NCBI RefSeq assembly: GCF_025583945.1
Contig: NZ_JAOEGU010000025.1
Coordinates: 1 to 57,999, forward strand
DNA from: Methylobacter psychrophilus
GTDB taxonomy: Bacteria; Pseudomonadota; Gammaproteobacteria; Methylococcales; Methylomonadaceae
Length of the DNA: 57,999 nucleotides
Direction of reading: 5' to 3'
A model generated the notes under the pieces. That model saw only the letters and a program-made list of their open reading frames with translations, had not been told where the DNA came from and searched no databases. This document shows positions 1-8,251 of this stretch, in pieces (the first letter of the stretch is position 1; every line of letters begins with the position of its first letter). The position numbers were made by a program, and so were the translations under genes.

Positions 1-1
1 C

Positions 2-115
2 CGATGCAAAATCTTCAGAATTACCAAAGATGTTTATCGGGGTAAGCACAAGCATTACTCCCTGACATGGAATTTAGTGGCTGCTCTTGTTAACTTACGC
101 TATGACTGTATTTAG
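2..115 (+). CDS. C-terminal end of a DDE transposase (IS5-like), cut by the window edge
   Basis: An open frame enters from the left edge and stops at TAG 113-115, leaving 37 codons. The translation contains YRGKHKHYSLTWNLVAALVN, which resembles the C-terminal end of IS5-type DDE transposases, where a basic R.K.. segment is followed by a hydrophobic NL(I/V)A.L.NL helix. Whether the upstream part is intact cannot be seen. Decayed toxin and antitoxin genes follow within a few bases, so this probably marks the end of an insertion sequence that landed in them. Terminal inverted repeats cannot be defined from the visible part. The family assignment rests on this short segment only. Confidence 0.5.
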   Translation, partial: RCKIFRITKDVYRGKHKHYSLTWNLVAALVNLRYDCI

Positions 116-120
116 GAAAG

Positions 121-237
121 ATGTCTAAAGTACAAACCATTCCACGCGAAAAAATAGGGAGCGTGCTTGGACGTCTAGCAGAAGAAGACATGTTGGCCGT
201 TAATCGGGCATTAGCCGTGTTCCTGGGTGTTGTATAA
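121..237 (+). pseudogene. C-terminal remnant of a MazF/PemK-family endoribonuclease toxin
   Basis: The 38-codon frame 121-237 reads MSKVQTIPREKIGSVLGRL and then a helix ending in RALAVFLGVV. This matches the C-terminal part of MazF/PemK toxins, where K(V/A)QT(I/V)...(R/K)(L/I)G.(L/I)..(D/E)...(V/L).(R/K)AL..FLG is conserved. The methionine at 121 is probably an internal residue of the parent gene rather than a start. The N-terminal two thirds, with the RNase loop, are missing, and the transposase frame ends 6 bases upstream, so an insertion probably removed them. No antitoxin partner is adjacent. The remnant is too short to be an active toxin. Confidence 0.6.
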
Positions 238-389
238 AGATAACCATAGAAATTTTTCAATGCCAACAGATACGATTCCTTCAAGGGATGTTATCTGTTA
301 GCCTATTTGAAAACCGGTGTGTGCCTGTGTGTGAGAAGTTTTAAAAGCGGCTTGACCAAAGCCGCAACAACCGGTGCAAAACAGCGTGA

Positions 390-593
390 AAAACAGACCA
401 GGAAAATGAAGCCTTGCTTGAAATACTAAAAAACTTGCCAAAAAATAAAATCAAAATACAAGAAACTGATAGCGATAACCGCTTGGACTTTGAACAGGAA
501 ATGGACTATACCCTGAAAAAAAACCAAGAACTTTATAAAAAAGTTTGTCATGATACGGCTGTTAACACTGGAGTAAACCCTGTTATTGCATAA
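390..593 (+). pseudogene. Probable remnant of a Phd-like antitoxin gene
   Basis: Frame 390-593 is open for 67 codons after a TGA at 387 but has no good start codon near its beginning. It encodes a charged, helical segment with FEQEMDYTLKKNQELYKKV near the end. That resembles the C-terminal F....YVL.KN.ELY.RL motif of many short Phd/MazE-type antitoxins. A Doc-like fragment follows at 598, which is the usual antitoxin-then-toxin order. The region upstream (238-389) holds a perfect 7-bp stem at 347-365 and no recognisable coding. The motif match is from memory and short; an unrelated helical remnant is possible. Confidence 0.35.
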
Positions 594-597
594 ATGA

Positions 598-669
598 ATC
601 ATTGAACAATCAAGTGGTTCAACAGGTATTCGTAATCAAGGTCTTTTAGAATCCGCAGAGGTTAAAACC
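598..669 (+). pseudogene. N-terminal remnant of a Doc/Fic-family death-on-curing toxin
   Basis: Codons 598-660 read IIEQSSGSTGIRNQGLLESA, very like the N-terminal segment (I..QSGG..GIRD.GLLESAL) of Doc proteins. The rest of the domain, including the Fic catalytic motif HPFxxGNxR, is absent: after LLESA the sequence passes in frame into the start of the next gene. A nearby ATG at 594 is one frame off, so the fragment has lost both ends. The preceding antitoxin-like remnant supports a decayed phd-doc pair. The purine run AGAGG at 656-660 now serves as a plausible ribosome-binding site for the ligase gene at 670. Confidence 0.55.
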
Positions 670-1530
670 ATGTCTGCTTATCAATCTGCACAAAGCCCCC
701 TTTCCTTCTCCCGTATCAAGTATTTTCTCATAGTGCTGCTATTGGCAATCACACTACCCGTTGTCGCAAATGAAGCGCCTGAGATAATGCTGGCCAACAC
801 TTATCGTCAAAATGAAGATGTTACGCAGTTTTGGGTAAGTGAAAAACTTGATGGAGTTCGAGCCAGATGGGATGGCAAACAACTGATCTCTCGTGGTGGC
901 AGTATTTTTATGGTGCCTGCATGGTTTATACAAGGCTTTCCTGACCAGTTGTTGGATGGTGAATTATGGATGGGGCGGGGGCATTATCAAGACGTTGTTT
1001 CGGTAGTTCGAAAGCAAAGCCCCGATGATGGTTGGAAAGCGGTCAAGTTTATGGTGTTTGATTTGCCTGCTCATGGCGGTACTTTTACCGAGCGTGTTGA
1101 AGCCATGCGTCAACTGGCAACGACACCTCATCTGCAAATGATTGAGCAGTTTCGTGTAGCTTCCAATAAGGCCTTAATGGACAAGCTTGATACATTGGTC
1201 AAGCAAGGCGGAGAAGGTTTGGTGTTGCATCGCCAAAACGCGCTTTATCATAGCGGCAGAAGTGATGATTTGCTTAAATTAAAACCCTTTGAAGATGCAG
1301 AAGCCATTGTTATTGGCTATAAACCCGGTAAGGGGAAAAATACCGGCTTGATGGGCGCTATCAAAGTCCGCATAGATAACGGCAAGGAATTTTACATAGG
1401 CAGTGGTTTTACCCAGCAACAAAGAAAAAACCCGCCAGCGCTTGGAAGCTTGGTGACTTATCGATATCAGGGGTTTACTCGATCTGGAATACCTCGCTTT
1501 GCCGTGTTTATAAGGCAACGAAATGAATAA
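670..1530 (+). CDS. ATP-dependent DNA ligase, Lig E type, with signal peptide
   Basis: A 286-residue protein. Residues about 16-33 form a hydrophobic signal peptide ending near VVANEA, so the enzyme is probably exported to the periplasm. Nucleotidyltransferase motif I is EKLDGVRARWDG with the predicted adenylated Lys59. Later motifs include DGELW, VFDLP, GGEGLVLHR and LLKLKPFEDAEAIVIGY, followed by a small OB fold. The enzyme would seal nicks in double-stranded DNA using ATP. The short length, minimal domain set and signal peptide fit the Lig E group of Gammaproteobacteria, which has been linked to extracellular DNA or competence. The start at 670 follows AGAGG by 9 bases. No operon partner is seen; it lies directly downstream of toxin-antitoxin remnants. 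Confidence 0.85.
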   Translation: MSAYQSAQSPLSFSRIKYFLIVLLLAITLPVVANEAPEIMLANTYRQNEDVTQFWVSEKLDGVRARWDGKQLISRGGSIFMVPAWFIQGFPDQLLDGELWMGRGHYQDVVSVVRKQSPDDGWKAVKFMVFDLPAHGGTFTERVEAMRQLATTPHLQMIEQFRVASNKALMDKLDTLVKQGGEGLVLHRQNALYHSGRSDDLLKLKPFEDAEAIVIGYKPGKGKNTGLMGAIKVRIDNGKEFYIGSGFTQQQRKNPPALGSLVTYRYQGFTRSGIPRFAVFIRQRNE

Positions 1531-1571
1531 TCGACATTAAAAACAGTCTGTTGTAATGTCATTAAGTTAAG

Positions 1572-1629
1572 CCGTTCGCTGAGCGGAGTCGAAGTGATTT
1601 TGCTCGCTTCGGCTCCGCTCAGCGAACGG
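1572..1629. repeat. REP-like hairpin (24-bp arms)
   Basis: The arms 1572-1595 and about 1606-1629 are inverted copies with one G-U type mismatch (CCGTTCGCTGAGCGGAG against CTCCGCTCAGCGAACGG), separated by about 10 bases. It lies in the 546-bp gap between the ligase gene and lepA. The core TTCGGCTCCGCTC recurs inside uvrD at 44867-44879. It looks like a dispersed REP/MITE palindrome. A transcription terminator role for the ligase gene is possible, although no T run follows closely. Confidence 0.75.
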
Positions 1630-1695
1630 TTTATCTTGCCATGAGACACTAAACTTAGGAATGCGCATTAAATAAAATCGCCAGCAAGACATTGC

Positions 1696-1739
1696 GAGCA
1701 CCATGTAGGGGCGGATTTATCCGCCCCTACATGGTGCTC
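1696..1739. repeat. 44-bp perfect palindrome (21-bp arms, 2-base loop)
   Basis: Arm 1696-1716 (GAGCACCATGTAGGGGCGGA...) is the exact reverse complement of 1719-1739, leaving a TT loop. The GTAGGGGCGGAT core resembles widespread short palindromic repeats and is similar in style to the imperfect element at 29084-29143. The rest of the gap up to lepA (1740-2076) holds no convincing gene. It includes a stretch at about 1860-1910 (CTTCGTGTCCTTCGTGCCTT) that resembles another common short dispersed repeat. Confidence 0.8.
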
Positions 1740-1969
1740 AAGTTATTTCGTGCCCGTTCCTTAACGGCATTGCCGTCTGTTGAATTTTTGCATCCCTGTC
1801 AGAATCACCAACCTTATCATCAGCTGAAACAAAATATCTATCCGAAAAGAGTATCACCACCAAGGAAACATAAAAGAAAACTTCGTGTCCTTCGTGCCTT
1901 TGTGGTGAATAAAAAACTATTAATTGCTTGCTTAACAGCATTTCGCGCTTAGCACATGACTAACTCTGT

Positions 1970-1975
1970 TATAAT
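1970..1975 (+). promoter_or_regulatory. Candidate -10 box upstream of lepA
   Basis: TATAAT at 1970-1975 is a perfect -10 hexamer about 100 bases before the lepA start. No good -35 is seen at 16-18 bases. It would give a leader of about 95 bases containing a small ATCAAG/CTTGAT hairpin. Confidence 0.35.
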
Positions 1976-2076
1976 TTGCCACTTTATCAAGTACATAAAA
2001 ATGCCTTGATGACATTCATTGCCGCAAGCGCTGAAGCAATATCGCCTTAACAACCTTAATAACCAGTTGAAACACA

Positions 2077-3876
2077 GTGGATTTAAAACATATCAGAAAT
2101 TTCTCCATTATCGCGCATATTGATCATGGTAAATCAACACTCGCGGATCGTTTTATTCAAATCTGTGGGGGTTTAAGTGACAGGGAAATGTCAGCGCAAG
2201 TACTCGATACCATGGATATTGAAAAAGAGCGAGGCATCACGATTAAAGCCCAAAGTGTTACGCTGGACTTTAAGGCCAAAGATGGCGAAACCTATCAGCT
2301 TAATTTTATTGATACGCCCGGACATGTTGATTTCTCTTATGAAGTATCCAGATCATTAGCGGCTTGTGAAGGTGCGTTGCTGGTTGTTGATGCAGCGCAA
2401 GGCGTTGAGGCGCAAAGTGTGGCAAACTGCTATACGGCAATTGAACAGGGACTGGAAGTGGTTCCGGTACTCAATAAAGTTGATTTACCTTCTGCCGAAC
2501 CGGAACGCGTACTGGCTGAAATTGAAGAAGTTATCGGTATTGCCGCAGATGAGGCATTAATGATTAGCGCCAAAACCGGTCTCAATGTTCTGGATGTTTT
2601 GGAACAACTGGTTATTAAAATACCGCCACCGGAAGGCAATATTGACGGCCCGTTACAAGCGTTAATTATTGATTCCTGGTTTGACAGTTATCTGGGCGTG
2701 GTATCTTTAGTTAGAATTATGCATGGCAGTATTCGCAAAAAGCAAAAAATTACCATCATGTCTACCGGCAAGTCGTTTATTGCCGATAAAGTCGGGGTTT
2801 TTACGCCCAAGCGTCTTGAAAAAGATATTTTAAATACCGGTGAAGTGGGTTATGTCGTTGCCGGTATTAAAGACATCTTTGGTGCTCCGGTTGGCGATAC
2901 CATCACCTGGACAGATAATCCGGCTACCGAACAACTCACCGGTTTTCAACGGGTTCAGCCACGGGTATTTGCCGGCTTGTATCCGGTCAGTTCCGATGAT
3001 TACGAAGATTTACGTGAAGCGCTTAACAAATTAAACCTTAATGACGCCGCTTTGCAATTTGAACCGGAAACCTCACAGGCTTTAGGTTTTGGTTTTCGCT
3101 GCGGTTTTTTAGGCATGTTGCATATGGAAATTGTGCAAGAACGTCTGGAAAGGGAATATGACGTTGATTTGATTACCACAGCACCGACTGTTATTTATGA
3201 AGTGATTACCCAGACTGACCAGATATTAATGGTCGACAATCCGGCTAAACTACCTGATGGCGGTACGGTCAAGGAAATCAGGGAACCTATTATTCGTGCC
3301 AATATTTTGGTACCGCAAGCCTATTTAGGCGGCGTTATTACGTTGTGTATTGAAAAACGTGGCGTACAAAAAGATATGCAGTACGTCGGCAGACAGGTTT
3401 CACTGCATTATGAGCTTCCGCTTAGTGAAGTGGTTTTGGATTTCTTTGATCGCTTAAAATCGGTGAGTCGCGGTTTTGCGTCATTTGATTATGAGTTTTT
3501 ACGTTTTCAACCGGCCGATTTGGTTAAACTGGATGTGTTGATTAATACCGAAAAAGTGGATGCTTTATCAATCATTGTGCATCGTGATTTAAGCAATAAT
3601 CGGGGCCGCGATTTGGTTGAAAAAATGAAGGACCTGATTCCTCGACAAATGTACGAAGTTGCCATACAAGCTGCGATAGGTTCTAAAGTTATTGCCAGAT
3701 CGACGGTTAAAGCCCTGCGCAAGAATGTTATCGCCAAATGTTATGGCGGCGATATTAGTCGCAAGAAAAAATTGCTGGAAAAACAAAAAGCCGGTAAAAA
3801 ACGTATGAAACAAGTCGGTAATATTGAAATCCCGCAAGAGGCATTTCTGGCTGTTTTGCAGTTAAATAAAGAATGA
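2077..3876 (+). CDS. lepA: Elongation factor 4 (LepA), ribosome back-translocating GTPase
   Basis: A 599-residue translational GTPase of standard length. The G1 motif AHIDHGKST lies at residues 13-21, DTPGH at 79-83 and NKVD at 133-136. The EF-G-like domains follow, then the LepA-specific C-terminal domain with [19 protein letters not shown]. LepA acts on the ribosome in the cytoplasm, at stalled or initiating complexes. The start is GTG at 2077, chosen because [20 protein letters not shown] aligns with the family N-terminus. It is the first gene of the lepA-lepB-DUF4845-rnc-era-recO-pdxJ cluster, an arrangement common in Gammaproteobacteria. Confidence 0.97.
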   Translation: MDLKHIRNFSIIAHIDHGKSTLADRFIQICGGLSDREMSAQVLDTMDIEKERGITIKAQSVTLDFKAKDGETYQLNFIDTPGHVDFSYEVSRSLAACEGALLVVDAAQGVEAQSVANCYTAIEQGLEVVPVLNKVDLPSAEPERVLAEIEEVIGIAADEALMISAKTGLNVLDVLEQLVIKIPPPEGNIDGPLQALIIDSWFDSYLGVVSLVRIMHGSIRKKQKITIMSTGKSFIADKVGVFTPKRLEKDILNTGEVGYVVAGIKDIFGAPVGDTITWTDNPATEQLTGFQRVQPRVFAGLYPVSSDDYEDLREALNKLNLNDAALQFEPETSQALGFGFRCGFLGMLHMEIVQERLEREYDVDLITTAPTVIYEVITQTDQILMVDNPAKLPDGGTVKEIREPIIRANILVPQAYLGGVITLCIEKRGVQKDMQYVGRQVSLHYELPLSEVVLDFFDRLKSVSRGFASFDYEFLRFQPADLVKLDVLINTEKVDALSIIVHRDLSNNRGRDLVEKMKDLIPRQMYEVAIQAAIGSKVIARSTVKALRKNVIAKCYGGDISRKKKLLEKQKAGKKRMKQVGNIEIPQEAFLAVLQLNKE

Positions 3877-3884
3877 TGAAGATC

Positions 3885-3957
3885 AGGTGAAAGGCGCAAG
3901 GCAAAAAACCAACCTTGAACCTTTCGCCTTAAACCCTTAACCTTTAACCTTTAACCT
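3885..3957. repeat. AAGGTT-type heptamer repeat region with inverted symmetry
   Basis: Between lepA and lepB, AGGTGAAAGGCGCAAGG on the left is roughly inverted by CCTTGAACCTTTCGCCTT, then CCTTTAACC-type units repeat in tandem up to 3957. Related heptamer-like runs occur at 9956-10019, 10751-10780 and 38723-38820. The region ends about 15 bases before the lepB start, so any lepB ribosome-binding site lies just after it. Confidence 0.7.
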
Positions 3958-3972
3958 GAAATTAATATAACA

Positions 3973-4749
3973 ATGGACTTTGACTTTTCTTTTTATCTTT
4001 TGCTGGCCACGGTAGTCACAGGTGTTATTTGGGGAAGTTATTTATTATTTCTCAAATCAAAAGGCCTCATTTTTAATGAAGAAGATGAGCCTGTACTTGT
4101 TGAGTATGCGCGTTCCTTTTTTCCGATTGTCTTGATTGTGTTATTGCTTCGCTCATTTATAGCCGAGCCTTTTCGCATTCCTTCAGGATCAATGATGCCG
4201 ACTTTACTGGTCGGTGATTTTATCTTGGTAAACAAGTTTATTTACGGTATACGTCTGCCCGTTATCAACAAGAAAATCATTGAACTGAAAGAACCACAGC
4301 GTGGTGACATTGTCGTTTTTCGTTATCCTAAAGACCCTGCGGTCGATTATATAAAACGTATTATTGGCCTGCCTGGTGACAAACTTGTTTATAGCAATAA
4401 ACAATTAACCATTAATGACGTTCCTGTTAAAGAAGTTTCATTGGGACGTTATCAAGGCTTGGGTCAGGGTGAAGACATGACCGGTGCTGAAGAATTATTG
4501 GAAAATTTGACCGGTGTTGAACACAGCATTCTGATTAGAAACGGCACACCGACGGTTGAATTTGTTTATGTCGTCCCGGAAGGCAATTATTTTGCCATGG
4601 GCGACAACCGTGACAACAGCAATGATAGTCGTTATTGGGGACCCGTTCCCGAAGCCAATCTGGTTGGTAAAGCTTTCTTTATCTGGATGAGTTGGGATTG
4701 GCAAGATAAAGGTGTCGGTTTTAGTCGTATTGGCACGGTATTAAAATAA
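3973..4749 (+). CDS. lepB: Signal peptidase I
   Basis: A 258-residue inner-membrane protease that cleaves signal peptides from exported proteins. Two N-terminal membrane segments (about residues 6-27 and 49-66) precede the periplasmic domain. The catalytic serine is Ser73 in PSGSMMPT and the general-base lysine is Lys128 in DYIKRIIGLPGD. The box MGDNRDNSNDSRYWG lies near the C-terminus. The length is close to that of other gammaproteobacterial enzymes lacking large insertions. It belongs to the lepA-lepB-rnc-era cluster, following lepA after 96 bases of repeat-rich DNA. Confidence 0.96.
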   Translation: MDFDFSFYLLLATVVTGVIWGSYLLFLKSKGLIFNEEDEPVLVEYARSFFPIVLIVLLLRSFIAEPFRIPSGSMMPTLLVGDFILVNKFIYGIRLPVINKKIIELKEPQRGDIVVFRYPKDPAVDYIKRIIGLPGDKLVYSNKQLTINDVPVKEVSLGRYQGLGQGEDMTGAEELLENLTGVEHSILIRNGTPTVEFVYVVPEGNYFAMGDNRDNSNDSRYWGPVPEANLVGKAFFIWMSWDWQDKGVGFSRIGTVLK

Positions 4750-4842
4750 CATAACAGCCGTGGCAACAAACAAGGTTTATAGCTACTGAGATATGGTATC
4801 GTTACTGTTAATTTTATGTGCAGTTATGACTGACGGAGAAAA

Positions 4843-5223
4843 TTGATGAACAGGTCACTTAAACATCAACAAGGTTTAACATTTATCTCGCTTGTTTTTA
4901 TTCTGGGTCTCATCGCTTTTTTTGTTTTATTGGGCCTTAAAATAGGCCCGATTTATCTTAATCACAGCAAAGTAGTCAGTGCGCTAGCCGAAATTGAAAA
5001 AACCCCTGCTATTGAAGAACAAAGCGAAACTGAAATCAGAAACAGCCTGAGCAAGCGCTTTGATATTAATTATGTTGATGATGTTACTCAGGATGACATT
5101 ACCATTACCCACTTGGGGAATTATTTAAAAGTGACTATTGAATACGAAGTTGTTAGAAAAATTGCCGGTAATCTTAGCGTTTTAGTAGAATTTAATGATG
5201 TTATTGAGGTCGGTAAGCAGTGA
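4843..5223 (+). CDS. DUF4845 family membrane protein
   Basis: A 126-residue protein with one N-terminal membrane segment (about 14-34) after a short basic, prepilin-like leader (KHQQGLTFISLVFILGLIAF) and a soluble domain containing PIYLNH, a family hallmark. This is the DUF4845 protein that usually sits between lepB and rnc in Gammaproteobacteria; its function is unknown. GGAGAA lies 7 bases before the ATG. The stop overlaps the GTG start of rnc, so the two are translationally coupled. A pilin-like processing role would be speculation. Confidence 0.88.
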   Translation: MMNRSLKHQQGLTFISLVFILGLIAFFVLLGLKIGPIYLNHSKVVSALAEIEKTPAIEEQSETEIRNSLSKRFDINYVDDVTQDDITITHLGNYLKVTIEYEVVRKIAGNLSVLVEFNDVIEVGKQ

Positions 5224-5903
5224 TTAAAAAGCCCGAAGTTTTGTGTAGAAAGCTGGGATTAAAATTTAATAATCCACAATTTTTTACCATGGCTTTAACC
5301 CATCGTAGTGCAAGTTCCAATAATAACGAAAGACTGGAGTTCTTAGGTGATTCAATTTTGGGATTTGTTATCGCCCAAAAATTGTATGATATTTTCCCCG
5401 AAGCCAGTGAAGGTGTTCTAAGTCGACTAAGAGCCAGCTTGGTCAATCAAACATCATTAGCAGAATTAGCCAGGGAACATCATTTGGGCGACTATTTGTT
5501 GATGGGCTCAGGCGAGTTAAAAAGTGGTGGATTTCGCCGCGATTCAATTTTGTCGGACGCACTGGAAGCCATTATGGGTGCGTTATTTAAAGATCAGGGC
5601 ATCGAATTTTGTCAACAATGGATCGAGCTGTTATTTGCAAAAAAACTAAGCCAATTGTCTTTGGATAACTGGCAAAAAGATCCAAAAACCCAGCTGCAAG
5701 AATTGATGCAGTCAAAGAAACTGGTCTTACCCGAATATACCCTAATAACCATGTCAGGACTTGCACACGAACAAATGTTTAAAGTTAAATGCACCATTCC
5801 GTTAATAAAAGACACTTGTATCGGTACAGGTATCTCCAGAAAAAGAGCCGAACAATCGGCAGCAGAACTTATGCTCGAATTATTAAAGAAGGATAGTCAA
5901 TGA
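5220..5903 (+). CDS. rnc: Ribonuclease III
   Basis: A 227-residue double-strand-specific endoribonuclease that processes rRNA precursors and structured mRNAs. The signature NERLEFLGDS lies at residues 36-45. Other active-site acids are Glu40, Asp44, Asp113 and Glu116 (DALEAIMGA). A C-terminal dsRNA-binding domain covers about 154-225, with DPKTQLQE at its start. The start codon is GTG, overlapping the stop of the DUF4845 gene. The stop overlaps the start of era by ATGA, so rnc-era are coupled as in most Gammaproteobacteria. Confidence 0.97.
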   Translation: MIKKPEVLCRKLGLKFNNPQFFTMALTHRSASSNNNERLEFLGDSILGFVIAQKLYDIFPEASEGVLSRLRASLVNQTSLAELAREHHLGDYLLMGSGELKSGGFRRDSILSDALEAIMGALFKDQGIEFCQQWIELLFAKKLSQLSLDNWQKDPKTQLQELMQSKKLVLPEYTLITMSGLAHEQMFKVKCTIPLIKDTCIGTGISRKRAEQSAAELMLELLKKDSQ

Positions 5904-6781
5904 ATTGCGGTTTCGTAGCGCTTATAGGGCGCCCCAATGTTGGTAAATCTACGCTGATGAATCATTTGCTGAAGCAGAAAATCAGCATTACCTCACGCAA
6001 ACCACAAACTACCCGGCATCGAATTCTGGGTATCAATACCACTGAAGCAGGCCAAGCCATTTATATGGATACACCGGGCATGCACAACAATGAAAAAAGA
6101 GCCTTGAACCGGTATTTAAACCGGACAGCTGAAACAACATTGCTCGGCGTTGATGTGATTGTCTGGTTAATTGACGGCTTATCATGGCATGAATATGATG
6201 AAGTCATCTTTAAAAAGCTGGAACAAGCCGGATTACCCGTTATTCTGGCTGTCAATAAAGTCGATAAGGTAAAGGACAAGGATGCCATATTGGCTTTTTT
6301 TGCCGAAGCCCAACATCGCTTTCCCTTTGAGCATTTAGTACCTATTTCAGCTTTAAAAAGAACCAATCTTGATCAACTGGAAAATTTGATCATGAAGCTG
6401 TTACCGGAAAATGACTTAATTTATCCTGAAGATCAGATCACCGATCGGCCTGAGCGCTTTTTGGCTGCCGAAATTATCAGGGAAAAACTGACCCGGCGTC
6501 TGGGTGATGAATTGCCTTATGCGTTAACGGTTGAAATGGAGCGTTATGAAGAACTGCCGCACATCACTAAAATCTATGCCATTATTTGGGTAGAACGGTT
6601 GACGCAAAAAAATATTGTAATTGGCAAGGATGGCGAAATGCTCAAGAAAGTCGGCACGGATGCACGGTTTGATATAGAAAAATTGATCGGACAAAAAGTC
6701 TATTTACAACTTTGGGTTAAAGTTAAAAAGAACTGGTCAGATAATGAACGCGCCATGCAAAGCTTGGGGTTTAATGACTGA
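5900..6781 (+). CDS. era: GTPase Era, 30S ribosome maturation factor
   Basis: A 293-residue GTPase: G1 GRPNVGKS at 10-17, DTPG at 57-60, NKVD at 119-122, SALK after that, and a C-terminal KH domain containing VIGKDGEMLKKVG. Era binds 16S rRNA near its 3' end and helps assemble the small subunit, so pairing with RNase III makes sense. The start overlaps the rnc stop by four bases. The end overlaps the recO start at 6774. Confidence 0.97.
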   Translation: MNCGFVALIGRPNVGKSTLMNHLLKQKISITSRKPQTTRHRILGINTTEAGQAIYMDTPGMHNNEKRALNRYLNRTAETTLLGVDVIVWLIDGLSWHEYDEVIFKKLEQAGLPVILAVNKVDKVKDKDAILAFFAEAQHRFPFEHLVPISALKRTNLDQLENLIMKLLPENDLIYPEDQITDRPERFLAAEIIREKLTRRLGDELPYALTVEMERYEELPHITKIYAIIWVERLTQKNIVIGKDGEMLKKVGTDARFDIEKLIGQKVYLQLWVKVKKNWSDNERAMQSLGFND

Positions 6782-7481
6782 TAGGGCGGTATATTTACAA
6801 CCTGCCTTTATTCTGCAACAACGAAAATTTAGAGAAACAAGCCTTATTATTGATGTATTAACCCGGGATTTTGGCCGGGTTTCCTTACTGGCTAAAGGGG
6901 TAAGAAAAGCCAAATCCAAAACTGCGGGTCTATTGCAACCTTTTGTCCCTTTAACACTATCCTATTTTGGCAAGTCCGAGTTAAAAACACTGACTGATGT
7001 TGAAATAACACAACCATTCCCTCAGTTGCAGGGTCTCGCCGTTTATTGCGGCTTTTATGTGAATGAACTAATCGGTTTTTTTTTACATCAGTTCGATCCT
7101 CACCCGGAAGTATTTGCCTGTTATGAAAAATGTCTATCCGGGCTTTCTGATAGTTCAACAATAGAGGCGGCACTGCGTATTTTTGAGCTGGATTTACTGG
7201 ATGCCGTGGGCTACGGACTACAACTGAACCATGATTTCCCTGATGGCAGAGCCATACAGCCATTAACCCACTATCACTTTAATGCAGAACAAGGGCCGAT
7301 TGAAGCGACTGATGGCTCTTTCTCGGGCAAGACCTTACAAGCCTTACAGCTAAGACAACTCACCGACCCACAAGTACTGGCCGAAGCAAAAACACTGATG
7401 AGAAAAGTCATCGCCGTTTATTTAAACGGTAAGCCACTAAAAAGCCGGGGCGTCATTAACCAAATTATCCAACATCTATAA
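6774..7481 (+). CDS. recO: DNA repair protein RecO
   Basis: A protein of about 235 residues, starting at ATG 6774 ([17 protein letters not shown]). A longer frame from 6744 would add ten residues that read through the era 3' end and do not look like RecO. An N-terminal OB fold includes [18 protein letters not shown] and AKGVRK; the C-terminal part is helical ([15 protein letters not shown]). RecO loads RecA onto SSB-coated single strands together with RecR. The start overlaps the era stop by 8 bases. The zinc-binding cysteines of some RecO proteins are not evident here. Confidence 0.93.
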   Translation: MTDRAVYLQPAFILQQRKFRETSLIIDVLTRDFGRVSLLAKGVRKAKSKTAGLLQPFVPLTLSYFGKSELKTLTDVEITQPFPQLQGLAVYCGFYVNELIGFFLHQFDPHPEVFACYEKCLSGLSDSSTIEAALRIFELDLLDAVGYGLQLNHDFPDGRAIQPLTHYHFNAEQGPIEATDGSFSGKTLQALQLRQLTDPQVLAEAKTLMRKVIAVYLNGKPLKSRGVINQIIQHL

Positions 7482-7483
7482 AA

Positions 7484-8230
7484 ATGGACAAAACACATAT
7501 CTTATTGGGCGTGAATATTGATCATGTAGCCACTCTCAGGCAAGCCAGAGGCATGCTTTATCCTGAACCGGTTCAGGCGGCATTAATTGCAGAACAAGCC
7601 GGAGCTGACGGCATTACGGCGCATCTACGGGAAGACCGCAGGCATATTCAGGACAGGGATATTTATCTGTTAAAAGAGATGCTCCATACCCGCTTAAATA
7701 TGGAAATGGCAGTAACCGATGAAATGATTAATCTCGCGGTTAAAATACAACCTTACGCCTGCTGTCTGGTGCCTGAGAAACGTGAAGAATTAACCACTGA
7801 AGGCGGACTGGATGTCTTGGGAAGCTTGGAGCGACTGCAATCGGCGTGTGATAAATTAAGAGCGGCAAGCATTGAAGTCTCTCTTTTTATTGACCCCGAT
7901 GAAGCGCAGATTGATGCCGCGGTAAAAGTCGGAGCACCGGTTGTTGAATTACATACAGGTTGTTATGCGCTGGCTAAAACCCCGGAGCAACAAGCCAAAG
8001 AACTGCTGCGCATCAGGCAGGCGGCACACTATGCGCATAGTGCAGGATTACAAGTCAACGCCGGTCATGGTTTGCATTTTTATAATGTCGAAGCTATTTG
8101 CGCAATACCGGAAATAGTCGAACTTAATATTGGCCATGCCATTATCGCTCAAGCTTTATTTTCAGGCTTGGCTCAATCGGTTAAAGACTTAAAGCACCTA
8201 ATGAGACAAGCCCGCTTATCTATTGATTGA
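7484..8230 (+). CDS. pdxJ: Pyridoxine 5'-phosphate synthase
   Basis: A 248-residue TIM-barrel enzyme that condenses 1-deoxyxylulose 5-phosphate with 3-amino-2-oxopropyl phosphate to pyridoxine 5'-phosphate. Family motifs visible are [16 protein letters not shown] near the N-terminus, [17 protein letters not shown]-like [22 protein letters not shown] and NAGHGLH, then [14 protein letters not shown]. The gene starts 2 bases after recO and completes the era-recO-pdxJ run usual in Gammaproteobacteria. Its last codons lie inside a 28-bp palindrome. Confidence 0.97.
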   Translation: MDKTHILLGVNIDHVATLRQARGMLYPEPVQAALIAEQAGADGITAHLREDRRHIQDRDIYLLKEMLHTRLNMEMAVTDEMINLAVKIQPYACCLVPEKREELTTEGGLDVLGSLERLQSACDKLRAASIEVSLFIDPDEAQIDAAVKVGAPVVELHTGCYALAKTPEQQAKELLRIRQAAHYAHSAGLQVNAGHGLHFYNVEAICAIPEIVELNIGHAIIAQALFSGLAQSVKDLKHLMRQARLSID

Positions 8231-8244
8231 TCAATCAATAGATA
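8217..8244. terminator. 28-bp perfect palindrome, likely bidirectional terminator
   Basis: TATCTATTGATTGA at 8217-8230 is followed directly by its exact reverse complement at 8231-8244. The pdxJ stop codon TGA (8228-8230) lies at the centre. It separates pdxJ (+) from the convergent sigma-54 activator gene (-), which ends at 8252. There is no strong T run, so it may equally be a protein-binding site. Confidence 0.5.
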
Positions 8245-8251
8245 GAGCCGC

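Noticed and set aside
1692-1952. 86-codon frame before lepA
   Set aside because: It runs through a palindrome and dispersed repeat fragments and has no recognisable protein features.
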